64,000 bases of DNA from positions 124,001 to 188,000 of the forward strand of contig CAYLPJ010000002.1 of NCBI GenBank assembly GCA_964385465.1. The letters are read 5' to 3'. Both the position numbers and the translations under genes were made by a program. This document shows positions 24,046-33,619 of the stretch, in pieces. The notes beneath the pieces were generated by a model that was given only the letters and a program-made list of their open reading frames with translations, searched no databases and was not told where the DNA came from. This DNA comes from CAYLPJ01 sp964385465. GTDB taxonomy: Bacteria; Planctomycetota; Phycisphaerae; SM23-33. The stretch's first letter is position 1. Each line of letters begins with the position of its first letter.

Positions 24046-27000
24046 ATGACGACCGAACTGCCGAAAGTCTACGACCCCCAAAGCGTGGAGAAGGCGATCT
24101 ACGAGCGCTGGCAGTCAGCCGGAGCGTTCAACGCCGAGCCGGGCGCCCCGGCCAAGCGGGGTACGTTCTGCATCGTCATTCCCCCGCCGAATGTAACGGA
24201 CGTTCTCCACCTCGGCCACGCGTTGAACAACACGCTTCAGGACATCCTGATCCGAGTGCGTCGGATGCAGCAGCGGAACACGCTGTGGATGCCGGGCACG
24301 GACCACGCGGGCATCGCCACGCAGACGGTCGTCGAGAAGCGCATTCTCCGGGAAGAGGGCCGCAAGCGCGTGGACTTCGACCGCGAGGAGTTCGTCGCCC
24401 GCATCCAGTCGTGGAAAGACGATTACGAGGCCCGCATCCTCAACCAGCTCAAGCTGATCGGCTGCTCCTGCGACTGGCGGCGGACGCGGTTCACGATGGA
24501 CGATGTCTGTGCCCGAGCCGTCCGCACGGTCTTCTTCAAGCTCTTCAGCGACGGGCTGATCTACCGGGGCAAGCGCCTGGTGAACTGGGACCCCGCCACG
24601 CAGACCGTCCTGGCCGACGATGAAGTCGAGCACGAGACCGTCGACGGGCATTTCTGGTACCTGCGCTACCCCCTCGTCGAAGCCGTGGAAGTCGGCGGCG
24701 AGCGGATTGAGCACGTCACCGTCGCCACCACCCGCCCGGAGACGATGCTCGGCGACACGGCCGTGGCCATGCACCCGGGCGACCCGCGGGCCGAGGCGCT
24801 GCTGGGCCGGCGCGTCCGGCTGCCGATCGTCGGCCGGGAGATCCCGATCATCGGCGACGAGCACGTCGTCCGCCCGGACCCCGACAGCGAGGACGAGAAG
24901 GCGCGCTTCTCGACCGGCTTTCTGAAGGTCACGCCCGCCCACGACCCGGACGACTACGCCATTGGCGAGCGGCACCTCGACGAGATCGCCGCCGCCCTGA
25001 GCCCCGGCGGCCAGCCCCCGGACCCGCGAGCCGCGCGGCGGTTGGTGTTCGTCAACGTGATGGCTCCGGACGGGGAGATCAGCGACCGCCACGGCTGGGA
25101 CGACGCCGACACGCCCGAGGCGCAGAACCTCATCGGCATGGACCGATTCGAGGCCCGCGAGGCCATCGTCGAGTGGTTCCGCAACGAGGACCTGCTCGCC
25201 GAGGTCCGCCCCTACAGCCACCAGGTCGGCCACAGCTACCGCAGCCACGTGCCCATCGAACCGTACCTCTCGGATCAGTGGTACGTCGCCGTCAAGAAGC
25301 AGATCCCCCACCTGGACGACGCGGGGCTGCTGGACGAGACGGACATCCCGATCCACTCGCTGGCCGGCCTGGCGCTGCGACCGCTGCTGGACGAGCGACT
25401 GCGCTTCACCCCCGCCCGGTACGCCTCGACCTACCGCACGTGGCTGGAGAACCTCCGCGACTGGCCGATCAGTCGCCAGCTCTGGTGGGGCCACCAGATC
25501 CCCATCTGGCGGCGCGACCTGGAGCTGCCCGCGGACGTGCCCCCCGAGCCGACCGACCGCGGGCCGGACGCGCAGGTCTGCGCCGCCCTCGATGCCGCCG
25601 TCGGCGAGACCTGGAAGGACGCCTTCGCCGGGGCCGGGCGGTACATGCTCCGCGTCGAGCCCCACCCCGACAGGGACGGATGGGTCTCCACCTACGTCTG
25701 CCCCGACGCCGACAGCCCCGAGGTGGAGAAGCGCCTGGAAGACCACGGCTGGCAGCGCGACGAAGACGTCCTGGACACGTGGTTCAGCTCCGCCCTCTGG
25801 CCGTTCAGCACCCTCGGCTGGCCGGAGGAGACCCCCGAACTGGGCACCTGGTACCCCGGCAATGTGCTCTGCACCGCCCGGGAGATCATCACGCTGTGGG
25901 TCAGCCGCATGGTCATGATGGGCCAGTATTGCCTCGGCGACATCCCCTTCTCCGACGTGTTCATCCACGCGATGATCCAGGACGGGCAGGGCCGGAAGAT
26001 GTCCAAGAGCCTGGGCAACGGGATCGACCCCCTGGTGGTGATCGACTCCCACGGCGCCGACGCGATGCGGTTCACCATCGCCAGCATGACCACGCAGACC
26101 CAGGACGTCCGCATGCCCCTCAAGGAGATCGAGCTGCCCGACGGGCGACGGGTCAACAGCAGCGAGAAGTTCGACGTGGGCCGGAACTTCTGCAACAAGC
26201 TGTGGAACGCCTCGCGGTTCGCCATGCTCAACCTCGCCGGAGCGCCCGTCTGGGAGGACTGCCGCACTCGCGAGAACCTCGCCGATGCGTGGATCCTCAG
26301 CCGCCTCAACGCGACCATTCGGGACGTGACCGCCGCCGCGGACGCCTTCCGCTTCAACGATCTGGCCGACACCCTGTACCACTTCATGTGGGACGACCTG
26401 TGCGACTGGTACCTGGAGGTGGCGAAGGTCCGCATCGGCGACGGCGAGAAGACACCCAAGGCCGTGCTGGCGCACTGCCTCGACGTCCTGCTGCGCCTGC
26501 TCCACCCCGTCTGCCCGTTCATCACCGAGGCGATCTGGCAGCGGCTCAACGACATCGCCCCGCTTCGCGGCCCCGGCAACGAGCCGGCCGAGACGATGCT
26601 CGTCACCGCCGAGTGGCCCCTGGCCGACGCCGCGGCGATCCAGCCGACCGTCGAGGAGGAGTTCGATCTGCTCCGCGACCTCGTCCGCCAGGTCCGGAAC
26701 GTTCGGACCGAACACAACGTCGAGCCGCGGCGAAGGCCCGACGCCGTGCTCGCCGCGTCCGAGCCCGCCGCCCGGGGCATCCGCGAGAACCGGGACCTGC
26801 TGCGGTCGCAAGCCGGCCTCGGCGAGGTGGAGGTGACCGACGAACTCGGCGAGCCGCCGCGCGGCGCGGCCTCCGTCCAGGCCGGCGCGGTCAAGATGTA
26901 CGTGCTGGATGTAATCGACGTCGGGGCCGAGCGGGCCCGCCTTACCAAGCAGGCCGAGACGCTCCGCAAGGGCGTCGGCGGCATCCAGGCGAAACTGGCC

Positions 27001-27117
27001 AACGAGAACTTCGTCTCCAAGGCCCCCGCCGAAGTCGTCCAGCGCGAGCGCGACCGCCTGGCAGAGCTGCAATCGCAACTGGAGGCGGTCGAACGCTCCC
27101 TGGCCGCCCTATCCTGA
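24046..27117 (+). CDS. valS: Valyl-tRNA synthetase
   Basis: 1023 residues, somewhat longer than usual because of insertions in the editing domain region. Class I signature HLGH (in VLHLGHALNN, near residue 62) and KMSKSLGNGIDP (near residue 650) are present; TTRPETMLGDTAVAMHP marks the editing domain. The C-terminal coiled-coil tRNA-binding arm is visible (LTKQAETLRKGVGGIQAKL, then VVQRERDRLAELQSQLEAVE). Charges tRNA-Val in the cytoplasm. It follows cimA by 117 bp, where a TATGCT (23962-23967) could be a promoter -10; no T-box was recognised. dapF follows after 17 bp. Confidence 0.97.
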   Translation: MTTELPKVYDPQSVEKAIYERWQSAGAFNAEPGAPAKRGTFCIVIPPPNVTDVLHLGHALNNTLQDILIRVRRMQQRNTLWMPGTDHAGIATQTVVEKRILREEGRKRVDFDREEFVARIQSWKDDYEARILNQLKLIGCSCDWRRTRFTMDDVCARAVRTVFFKLFSDGLIYRGKRLVNWDPATQTVLADDEVEHETVDGHFWYLRYPLVEAVEVGGERIEHVTVATTRPETMLGDTAVAMHPGDPRAEALLGRRVRLPIVGREIPIIGDEHVVRPDPDSEDEKARFSTGFLKVTPAHDPDDYAIGERHLDEIAAALSPGGQPPDPRAARRLVFVNVMAPDGEISDRHGWDDADTPEAQNLIGMDRFEAREAIVEWFRNEDLLAEVRPYSHQVGHSYRSHVPIEPYLSDQWYVAVKKQIPHLDDAGLLDETDIPIHSLAGLALRPLLDERLRFTPARYASTYRTWLENLRDWPISRQLWWGHQIPIWRRDLELPADVPPEPTDRGPDAQVCAALDAAVGETWKDAFAGAGRYMLRVEPHPDRDGWVSTYVCPDADSPEVEKRLEDHGWQRDEDVLDTWFSSALWPFSTLGWPEETPELGTWYPGNVLCTAREIITLWVSRMVMMGQYCLGDIPFSDVFIHAMIQDGQGRKMSKSLGNGIDPLVVIDSHGADAMRFTIASMTTQTQDVRMPLKEIELPDGRRVNSSEKFDVGRNFCNKLWNASRFAMLNLAGAPVWEDCRTRENLADAWILSRLNATIRDVTAAADAFRFNDLADTLYHFMWDDLCDWYLEVAKVRIGDGEKTPKAVLAHCLDVLLRLLHPVCPFITEAIWQRLNDIAPLRGPGNEPAETMLVTAEWPLADAAAIQPTVEEEFDLLRDLVRQVRNVRTEHNVEPRRRPDAVLAASEPAARGIRENRDLLRSQAGLGEVEVTDELGEPPRGAASVQAGAVKMYVLDVIDVGAERARLTKQAETLRKGVGGIQAKLANENFVSKAPAEVVQRERDRLAELQSQLEAVERSLAALS

Positions 27118-27134
27118 TGCAACGCGAGAGATAG

Positions 27135-28052
27135 ATGCCAGCCCCCCCAATCCAGTTCGCCAAGCTGTCGGGCAGCGGGAACGACTTCGTCTGCATCGAT
27201 AATCGCGACGGGCGGTTCGACGAGTTGACCGGCTCGCCGCAGCGCATCGGGTATTTCGCGCGCCGGCTGTGCCGGCGGAGCCTGGGCATCGGCGCCGACG
27301 GCGTCATCTTCGCGGCGCGACCGGAGATCGAGGGCGTCGCCGACGTCGCCGCGAGGTTCTTCGAGGCCGACGGCTCCGAGGCCGGTCTCTGCGGCAACGG
27401 CACGGCCTGCTTCACGCGGTGGGCGTTCGACGGCGGCTTCGTCGAGGACTCGACCCTGCGCATCCTCACCCCTGCCGGCGTGGTCCTCGCCGAACGCGCC
27501 GACGGGCCGTACATCACCGTCTGCATCCCCTCGCCCGAAAATCTCACGCGCCACTGCGAACTGACCGTCGGCGGCCTGCCGATGTGCTACGACTACGTCG
27601 TCACCGGTGTGCCACACCTCGTCACGCAGGTCGAGGACGTCGACATGATCGACATGCCCCGCCTGGGACCGGCCATCCGCTGGCACAGGCACTTCCAGCC
27701 GGGCGGCGTGAACGCCAACTTCGTCCAGGTCCTCGATACCGGCGAGATCGCCGTTCGCACGTGGGAATACGGTGTCGAGGCCGAGACCCTCGCCTGCGGC
27801 ACGGGCTCGGCCGCGGCGGCGATCCTGACCGCCCTGCGCGAGGACTGGCCGCGGGAGTACCGCTGCCACGATCGCCCCGTGCGGGTCCGCACGCGCGGCG
27901 GCGACACGCTCCGCGTGTACTTCACCGAGGGCGAGGACGGCGGCATCGAGGACGTCTGCCTCGAAACCGTCGTACGGTTCCTCTTCGAGGGCACGTTGCA
28001 CGCCGAACTGGCCGAGGCCGCCCACGCCCCCCGCCCGGAGGCCCCGGCGTGA
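27135..28052 (+). CDS. dapF: Diaminopimelate epimerase
   Basis: 305 residues. DapF interconverts LL- and meso-diaminopimelate for lysine and peptidoglycan. The two catalytic cysteines are in GLCGNGTAC and TLACGTGSAAAA; the N-terminus FAKLSGSGNDFVCIDNRDG and SLGIGADGVI are also diagnostic. Slightly longer than the roughly 275-residue norm because of a C-terminal extension after the last beta strand. The stop overlaps the GTG start of the next, unknown gene (GTGA), so the two are translationally coupled. Cytoplasmic. Confidence 0.95.
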   Translation: MPAPPIQFAKLSGSGNDFVCIDNRDGRFDELTGSPQRIGYFARRLCRRSLGIGADGVIFAARPEIEGVADVAARFFEADGSEAGLCGNGTACFTRWAFDGGFVEDSTLRILTPAGVVLAERADGPYITVCIPSPENLTRHCELTVGGLPMCYDYVVTGVPHLVTQVEDVDMIDMPRLGPAIRWHRHFQPGGVNANFVQVLDTGEIAVRTWEYGVEAETLACGTGSAAAAILTALREDWPREYRCHDRPVRVRTRGGDTLRVYFTEGEDGGIEDVCLETVVRFLFEGTLHAELAEAAHAPRPEAPA

Positions 28053-29683
28053 TCTTCAGCATCGACCAGAACTGCCACAGCCTCTGGGATGTCTGCCCGA
28101 AGCTTCACGCCCTGGTTTCCCATGGGCGCGACCCAACCCATTACGTCGAGGACATCGACGTGGCCTTTACCGCCCTCGGCTCCGAAGTCGGCACCGACGA
28201 CCTCCGCCTCGCTCGCGAACGCCATCATCCCAGCGGCGGTGCCGACTGGGGGGCCGCCATGTTCTACACCGAATTCCTCGGCCGCGTGCCACTCGAGCTC
28301 CGAGACATCGAGCCGTACACCGGCATGAAGACCAAGGAGCTGGCAAAGAAGCTCGGCCGCGAGATCGAGGACCTCTACGACGCCTATTCCCCCAGCGACA
28401 ACTGGCAGATGATCGGCAGCAGTTTCGTCGGCGACAAGGACCACCATCGCGTGATCGGGGACCTGAGCGTCGCCGAGACGGCCGACCTCCTCCGCGAGCT
28501 GCTGGCCAGGGCGCGGGCGAACGTGCTGGCGTCGTTCCCCGCAGGCGAGTCCCAGCAGCGGACGAACGAGTGGTTCGATATCGAGCAGCAGCGCGTCGAA
28601 GGCCTGCTGAACGACTGCGCCGACGCCTCGCTGGCCGAACTGTACCGTCGCTGGACGACCGTCCTGCTGGAACGCCCCGGCGCCCATGCCCCGGGCGCGG
28701 TAGGCTTCACCAGCCGGCTCTTCGCCTGCGAGGGCCGGTCGCCGGCCATGTCGGCCGTCGTCGACGCGTTCTTCCGCGACTATGACCGGGCCGCGGCCGC
28801 GTACAACCGGGCGATCGCCGAGAGAGACTCGCCGCTGCGCCCGCTGGACGTGGACGCCGGCGAGCTGCCGCTGTTCGCGACGCTGGAATACCGGGAGCAC
28901 CTTGTCCGGACCGGGGTGTGGCGGCGCGATGGGCGGGTGGTCGTCAGCGACCGCGACTTCGCGCCCAACGACGACGGGGGGCTGCCTTGGCAAGCCCTGG
29001 CCCAAGCGGGGGTACGCTGCCTGGCGGGCAAGGCGCTGCTGCTGGTCTCGCAGGTCCGTTGCGAGGGCCCGCTGGCGGTGCCCCACCGCGGCTCGCTGTA
29101 CATGCCCACGGCCCACGCCGTTGCGCGCGAACTGCGCGAGATCGGCGTCCTGCCCGACGAGCTCCACCCTGTCCTCCGCGTGCGGCTGCGGCTGCTGGAC
29201 CGACTGACGGAACTGGACACGCCGATCCGCCTGCCCCACCATCTTGCCGCCGCAATGGGCGCCGAGGAGGTCCCCGCCCGCGAGCTTGGCGAGAGCTGGG
29301 AGGACCTTGCGTCCGACGCGGCCGAGCGGCTGGAGCGGCTCAAGGACGAGGACACCCGCACGGCCTGGCAGCGTGAGGCCTTCCCCACCCTCTTCGAGGA
29401 GGCCGACACCCTGGACACCCGCCGCCGCGAGATCGCCAGGAAGAACTCGAAGGACCCTGAACTGCGGGAGATTTCCAAGCGTGTGCGGGAGATCGAGACC
29501 GAGTTGCTGGACGGCCTGCTGCGGCAGATCGACCGCGACGTGCAGGTCGCCGAGCTGGACTACTACGACTCCCGCGGCGCCCCGCTGCCCTGGTGCGTCG
29601 CCTTGGGCGGCGAGGCGTTCTACGACACCGTGATCTCCCGCGCCGAGCATTACGAAGAGCACACCGCCGATGACTGCCGCTGA
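28049..29683 (+). CDS. Uncharacterised 544-aa protein coupled to dapF
   Basis: Begins at the GTG overlapping the dapF stop (MIFSIDQNCHSLWDVCPKLH). No signal peptide or membrane segment, so it is likely cytoplasmic. Sequence is mostly alpha-helical and acidic; noticeable elements are RERHHPSGGADWGAAMFYTEFLG near residue 55 (split HH and D), and a C-terminal half with DTRRREIARKNSKDPELREI coiled-coil-like helices. I do not recognise a family. The last codons overlap the next methyltransferase gene by 14 bp, so dapF, this gene and the methyltransferase form one translationally linked unit. A role tied to cell wall or lysine metabolism is only a guess from position. Confidence 0.75.
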   Translation: MIFSIDQNCHSLWDVCPKLHALVSHGRDPTHYVEDIDVAFTALGSEVGTDDLRLARERHHPSGGADWGAAMFYTEFLGRVPLELRDIEPYTGMKTKELAKKLGREIEDLYDAYSPSDNWQMIGSSFVGDKDHHRVIGDLSVAETADLLRELLARARANVLASFPAGESQQRTNEWFDIEQQRVEGLLNDCADASLAELYRRWTTVLLERPGAHAPGAVGFTSRLFACEGRSPAMSAVVDAFFRDYDRAAAAYNRAIAERDSPLRPLDVDAGELPLFATLEYREHLVRTGVWRRDGRVVVSDRDFAPNDDGGLPWQALAQAGVRCLAGKALLLVSQVRCEGPLAVPHRGSLYMPTAHAVARELREIGVLPDELHPVLRVRLRLLDRLTELDTPIRLPHHLAAAMGAEEVPARELGESWEDLASDAAERLERLKDEDTRTAWQREAFPTLFEEADTLDTRRREIARKNSKDPELREISKRVREIETELLDGLLRQIDRDVQVAELDYYDSRGAPLPWCVALGGEAFYDTVISRAEHYEEHTADDCR

Positions 29684-30317
29684 CCGCCAAGACCGCCGCG
29701 AGAAGCTCGATGCCATCCGCGGCCACTACGAGCCGAGATTCGACCGCCCGCGCGAGAACTACGACGTGCTCGACTGGGCCAGCGCCGCCAGCCAGCACGA
29801 GCGTTTCGAGGTGCTGCTCCGCGAGGTGCCTTTGGCCGGACTGTCGCTGCTGGACATCGGCTGCGGACTCGGGGACCTCAAGGCCCTGCTCGACGAACGC
29901 GGGCTGGAGGTGGACTACACCGGCACGGACGTGCTGGAGTGCATGGTCGACGCCTGCCGCAAGCGTTTCCCCGACGGGCGGTTCATCCACGCCAACGTCT
30001 TTGCCGGCGATGACGTGCCCCCCGGCGCCTTCGACGTGGTCTTCGTCTCCGGGGTGTTCAACCTCGACCTCGGCAACAACATGGCCTTCCTGCCGACGGC
30101 GTTGCGCCGGATGCTCGAGATGGCCAGGCAGTACGCGGTCTTCAACCTGCTGCACCGGAGAATGACCACGCCGGACACGCGCTACTTCACCTACGAGCCC
30201 GCTGACGTGCTGGCGATCCTGGCCGACATGCCCTGCCGGGCGCGGCTGGTGGACGATTACCTGCCCAACGACTTCACCATCGTCTGCCGCAATCTCACCC
30301 CACGCGAGGTCACCTGA
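29670..30317 (+). CDS. Class I SAM-dependent methyltransferase
   Basis: 215 residues. SAM-binding motif I is LSLLDIGCGLGDLKALL near residue 50, with an acidic partner in YTGTDVLECMVDACRKRF and motif IV-like FDVVFVSGVFNLDLG. No signal peptide. Most similar in pattern to small-molecule methyltransferases; substrate unknown. Its ATG lies 14 bp inside the preceding unknown gene, and its 3' end overlaps the convergent pilC gene by 8 bp, so this is the end of the plus-strand block. Confidence 0.8.
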   Translation: MTAADRQDRREKLDAIRGHYEPRFDRPRENYDVLDWASAASQHERFEVLLREVPLAGLSLLDIGCGLGDLKALLDERGLEVDYTGTDVLECMVDACRKRFPDGRFIHANVFAGDDVPPGAFDVVFVSGVFNLDLGNNMAFLPTALRRMLEMARQYAVFNLLHRRMTTPDTRYFTYEPADVLAILADMPCRARLVDDYLPNDFTIVCRNLTPREVT

Positions 30318-31518
30318 CGAGCTTGGACATGCTGAACACCGGCAGCAGCAGCGCCATCGCAATGCCGCCGATGACCAGGCCCATGACGATGATCATCACC
30401 GGCTCGATCAGGCTGGTGACGCTCTTGACCGCCACCTTCACGTCCTCCTCGCAGAAATTGGCCACGCGATCCATGACATCGGCGAGATGTCCGGTCCGCT
30501 CGCCGGCGGCGATCATGTGCACCACCGTGCCGGGCACGAGGCGGTGGTTGGCCAACTCCTCCGACAGGCCCGAGCCCTCCTTGGCCTGCTGGGCGACGCG
30601 GTTCCAGATCCGCGCGAAGTGACGATTGCCCGCCACGGCGGCCGTGATCTCCAGCGCCTCCAGGAGGGCCACCCCGGTCGAGACCATCGTCGCCAAGGTC
30701 CGAAGCGACCGGGCGAGGAAGGCCTTGCGGTACATTCCGCCGAGGATCGGCAGGCGAATGCGCAGCGTGTCGCGGAACTCCCGCCCGGACTCCGAGCGAA
30801 AGAACACCACCGCGCCGACGATCAGCCCTGCCAGTCCGGCCAGCACGAGGTACCAGTAGTTCGTCAGCACGTGGCTGACCCCGAGCAGCGCCCGGGTGGG
30901 TCCGGGCAGCACGGCCCCCTTGCCCGCGTAGATCTTCTCGAATCGCGGGAGGATGAACAGCAGCAGGCAGACGACGACCACGGCACAGAAGCCCATCATG
31001 CAGATCGGGTACGCCAGTGCGCCGCGGATCTTCCGCAGCGTCTCCCGCTCCTGGTTCAGATAGGAGCACACCCGCTGGAGCATGGGCCCCATTCGCCCGG
31101 ACGCCTCGGACGCGCGCATCAACGAAACGAACAGCTCGCTGAAGACCCGCGGGTACCTCTGAAGGGCGGCCGAGAACTCCACCCCGCCCTTGACCTGCTC
31201 GGACAGGTCGGTCACCACCGCCTTGAAAACCGGCGTGGTGGTCTGGTCGGCGATGGCGTCGAGGCCCTCCGAGAGGGTCACGCCGGTGTCGACCATGACC
31301 GCGAGCTGGTTGGCGAAGAAGATCACCTCGTCGCGCTTGACGCGGACGGTCGCGGGGTTGATCCGCGGCAGGGGAACGTCCGGGGCCCCCGCGGGCTCGG
31401 CGCCCTCGACGTGGATCGCTGGAGTGTACCGGTCGGCCCCTTGCGCCCCGGGCGCATAGGCGGTCGGCGGGCGCCACTTCCCGGTGGCCTGGTTGTCTTG
31501 CCTTTGGGTGGTTGCCAT
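30310..31518 (-). CDS. pilC: Type IV pilus/type II secretion inner-membrane platform protein
   Basis: 402 residues. Two GspF/PilC cytoplasmic domains are visible: the first with FFANQLAVMVDTGVTLSEGLDAIA, the second with RSLRTLATMVSTGVALLEALEI, each followed by EASGRMG or AGERTGHL. Three membrane segments lie at about residues 200-220, 245-265 and 375-395 (VMIIVMGLVIGGIAMALLLPVF). The first 65 residues are a variable linker. It anchors the pseudopilus assembly complex and works with the adjacent PilB/GspE ATPase, whose gene is 26 bp upstream. Last gene of the minus-strand pilus cluster. Confidence 0.93.
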   Translation of the reverse strand: MATTQRQDNQATGKWRPPTAYAPGAQGADRYTPAIHVEGAEPAGAPDVPLPRINPATVRVKRDEVIFFANQLAVMVDTGVTLSEGLDAIADQTTTPVFKAVVTDLSEQVKGGVEFSAALQRYPRVFSELFVSLMRASEASGRMGPMLQRVCSYLNQERETLRKIRGALAYPICMMGFCAVVVVCLLLFILPRFEKIYAGKGAVLPGPTRALLGVSHVLTNYWYLVLAGLAGLIVGAVVFFRSESGREFRDTLRIRLPILGGMYRKAFLARSLRTLATMVSTGVALLEALEITAAVAGNRHFARIWNRVAQQAKEGSGLSEELANHRLVPGTVVHMIAAGERTGHLADVMDRVANFCEEDVKVAVKSVTSLIEPVMIIVMGLVIGGIAMALLLPVFSMSKLVR

Positions 31519-31544
31519 GGGTCTATGCTCTCGGGGCCTCGGGC

Positions 31545-33254
31545 TCAGCCGGCGGTGACGCGGAAGACTTCCTCGACGGTGGTCAGCCCGGCCTTGACCT
31601 TGGCCATGCCGTCCTGCGCGAGGGTGACCATGCCGTTTTCCTTGGCCAGTGCCCGCAGTTCATTGATGGGCGCGTGAGCGGAGATGCGCTCGCGAACGGC
31701 GTCGTTGGCGACGAGCAGCTCGTAGATGCCGATCCGCCCGGCGAAGCCGCTGTTGCGGCACTTGGAACAGCCGGCGCCGTGGTAGAACGTCTCGACGTCG
31801 CCGACGGCCTTCTCGACGGCCCGGCGGATGTTCATCGGCGGGTCGTAGGCTTCCTTGCAGTGCGTGCAGATCTTGCGCACGAGCCGTTGGGCGAGGATGG
31901 CCTCCAGCGAGGCGGCAACGAGGTACGGCTCAATGCCGATGTTCAGCAGGCGCGTCACGCCGCTGGGCGCGTCGTTGGTATGCAGCGTGCTGAGCACGAG
32001 GTGGCCGGTCAGGGCGGCCTGGACGGCGATCCGGGCAGTATCCGCGTCCCGGACCTCGCCGACCATGATGATGTCCGGGTCCTGACGGAGCAGCGACCGC
32101 AAGGCCGAGGCGAAGGTGAACCCGGCCTTCTGGTTGACCTGGAACTGGTTGACGCCACCGAGGTTGAACTCGACGGGGTCTTCCACCGTGCAGAGATTCA
32201 CCTCGTCGCAGTTGATCTCACGCAACGAGCCGTACAGGGTCGTGCTCTTGCCGCTGCCCGTCGGGCCCGTCACCAGCGTGATGCCGTTGGGCAACGCGAT
32301 GACTTTCCGCCACAGCTTGAGCATGTCGTAGTCGAAGCCCAGCTTCTCCAGGTTCACCAGCACGTTGCGGTTGTCGATGATCCGGATGACCACCTTCTCG
32401 CCGAACTGGCCGGCCAGCGTGCTGACCCGCAGGTCCACGGGCCGGCCGTCCATCATCACGTGGATGCCTCCGTCCTGGGGCAGGCGGCGCTCGGCGATGT
32501 CCAGGCTGGCCATGATCTTGATGCGGCTGACGATCGAGGGCAGCATTTTGAACGGCGGGCGGAGCTTCTCGTACAGCCGCCCGTCGATGCGATACCGCAC
32601 GCGGAGCGTGTTGTCGTCCGGCTCGATGTGGATGTCCGACGCGCCTTCGCGTACGGCGTTGTAGATCAGGTAGTTCACCAGCTTGATGACCGGCGAGCCC
32701 TCGGCGACCACCTCGAGGTCCGAGATGTCCTCGACTTTGTCCTCGACGATCGACAGGTCCGAGGAGTCGAAGTCGTCGATGATGTCGTCGATAACGAAGA
32801 CGTTCGCGGCCGGCAGGTGCGTTTCGAGGGTGGCCTTGATGTCCTTGGCGGCGGCGCAGACGACCTGCACCTCGCACTGGGTGAGCCGGCCGATCTCCTC
32901 GAGCAGGAAGACGTTCGCGGGCTCGTTGAGGGCGACGGTGAGGCGGTTGCGCACCTTGAACAGCGGCAGGACGGTATGTCGCTCGAGGAACTCGCGCGGG
33001 AGGACGTCCATGACCTTGGCGTCGGCGACGCGGGGGCTGACGCGCGCGAAGGGCACCTCGTAGGCCCCGGCGAGAGCCCGCATGACATCCTCTTCGCTGC
33101 ACAGGTTGAGTTTGCGCAGCACCTCCCCCAGCAGCAGCGAGTTGCCCGTCTCGCGTTGGTAGGCCAGTGCCTCGTCCAACTGCTGCTGCGACAGGGCGCC
33201 CTGGTCGATCAGGAGCTGCCCGAGCTGAAGTTTCTGTCTGCCCTTGGATACCAT
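31545..33254 (-). CDS. pilB: Type IV pilus/type II secretion assembly ATPase
   Basis: 569 residues. N-terminal MshE/GspE-N domain (residues 1-150, LLIDQGALSQQQLDEALAYQ). Then the ATPase core: GPTGSGKSTTLYG (Walker A), TVEDPVEFNL (Asp box), RQDPDIIMVGEVRD (Walker B), and HLVLSTLHTND (His box). A CTHC...CSKC zinc module near residue 490 is typical of extension ATPases. It powers pilin polymerisation from the cytoplasmic side. The N-terminal domain has sites that in related proteins bind c-di-GMP, which is notable beside an HD-GYP gene. No strong Shine-Dalgarno sequence before the ATG. Confidence 0.95.
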   Translation of the reverse strand: MVSKGRQKLQLGQLLIDQGALSQQQLDEALAYQRETGNSLLLGEVLRKLNLCSEEDVMRALAGAYEVPFARVSPRVADAKVMDVLPREFLERHTVLPLFKVRNRLTVALNEPANVFLLEEIGRLTQCEVQVVCAAAKDIKATLETHLPAANVFVIDDIIDDFDSSDLSIVEDKVEDISDLEVVAEGSPVIKLVNYLIYNAVREGASDIHIEPDDNTLRVRYRIDGRLYEKLRPPFKMLPSIVSRIKIMASLDIAERRLPQDGGIHVMMDGRPVDLRVSTLAGQFGEKVVIRIIDNRNVLVNLEKLGFDYDMLKLWRKVIALPNGITLVTGPTGSGKSTTLYGSLREINCDEVNLCTVEDPVEFNLGGVNQFQVNQKAGFTFASALRSLLRQDPDIIMVGEVRDADTARIAVQAALTGHLVLSTLHTNDAPSGVTRLLNIGIEPYLVAASLEAILAQRLVRKICTHCKEAYDPPMNIRRAVEKAVGDVETFYHGAGCSKCRNSGFAGRIGIYELLVANDAVRERISAHAPINELRALAKENGMVTLAQDGMAKVKAGLTTVEEVFRVTAG

Positions 33255-33277
33255 GGTTGCACTCGTTCGGCGCGAGG

Positions 33278-33619
33278 TCAGGCGTGAATGGCCTTGACGG
33301 CCTCGGAGATGTCGTCGTAGACCTCGAAGCACGATCGCAGGCGCGTGATCTCAAGGATGGTCAAGACGTTGTCCTCGGGCTGGAGCAGCTTGACCTGGCC
33401 GAACCGCTCGGCCAGCCGGTCCTGGAGATCCTGGAGGAACTCCAGGCCGACGCTGTCGATGAAGGGCACGCGCTGGAGGTCAAAGACCACGTCGATGACC
33501 TCGTCGGCTTCGATCTGATGGTCGACGGCCTGGCCGACGGCCCCGACCGTGTCTTCCGAGAGCTCGCCGTTGAGGTGCAGCAGAACGGCGTGCCCGTAGC
33601 TTTCGTGAGTGATGTTCAT
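33278..33619 (-). CDS. STAS-domain protein (anti-sigma-factor antagonist-like)
   Basis: 113 residues, ATG preceded by GGAGGG. Single STAS domain: HAVLLHLNGELSEDTVGAVG, VVFDLQRVPFIDSVGLEFL with the phosphorylatable serine position (DSVGL), and VKLLQPEDNVLTILEITRL. STAS proteins bind switch kinases or partner proteins in phosphorylation-dependent fashion. No cognate kinase of the SpoIIAB/RsbW type lies in the window. The ATG overlaps the HD-GYP stop, so it is co-translated within the pilus signalling block. Confidence 0.85.
   Translation of the reverse strand: MNITHESYGHAVLLHLNGELSEDTVGAVGQAVDHQIEADEVIDVVFDLQRVPFIDSVGLEFLQDLQDRLAERFGQVKLLQPEDNVLTILEITRLRSCFEVYDDISEAVKAIHA

Noticed and set aside
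24115..27078. Long minus-strand open frame (987 codons) across the valS region
   Set aside because: It is the antisense of valS; the plus frame carries HLGH, editing and KMSKS motifs, while the antisense frame shows only the biased composition expected from high GC.
27593..29716. Long minus-strand open frame opposite dapF and the unknown gene
   Set aside because: Composition shadow of the coding plus strand, with no recognisable domain.
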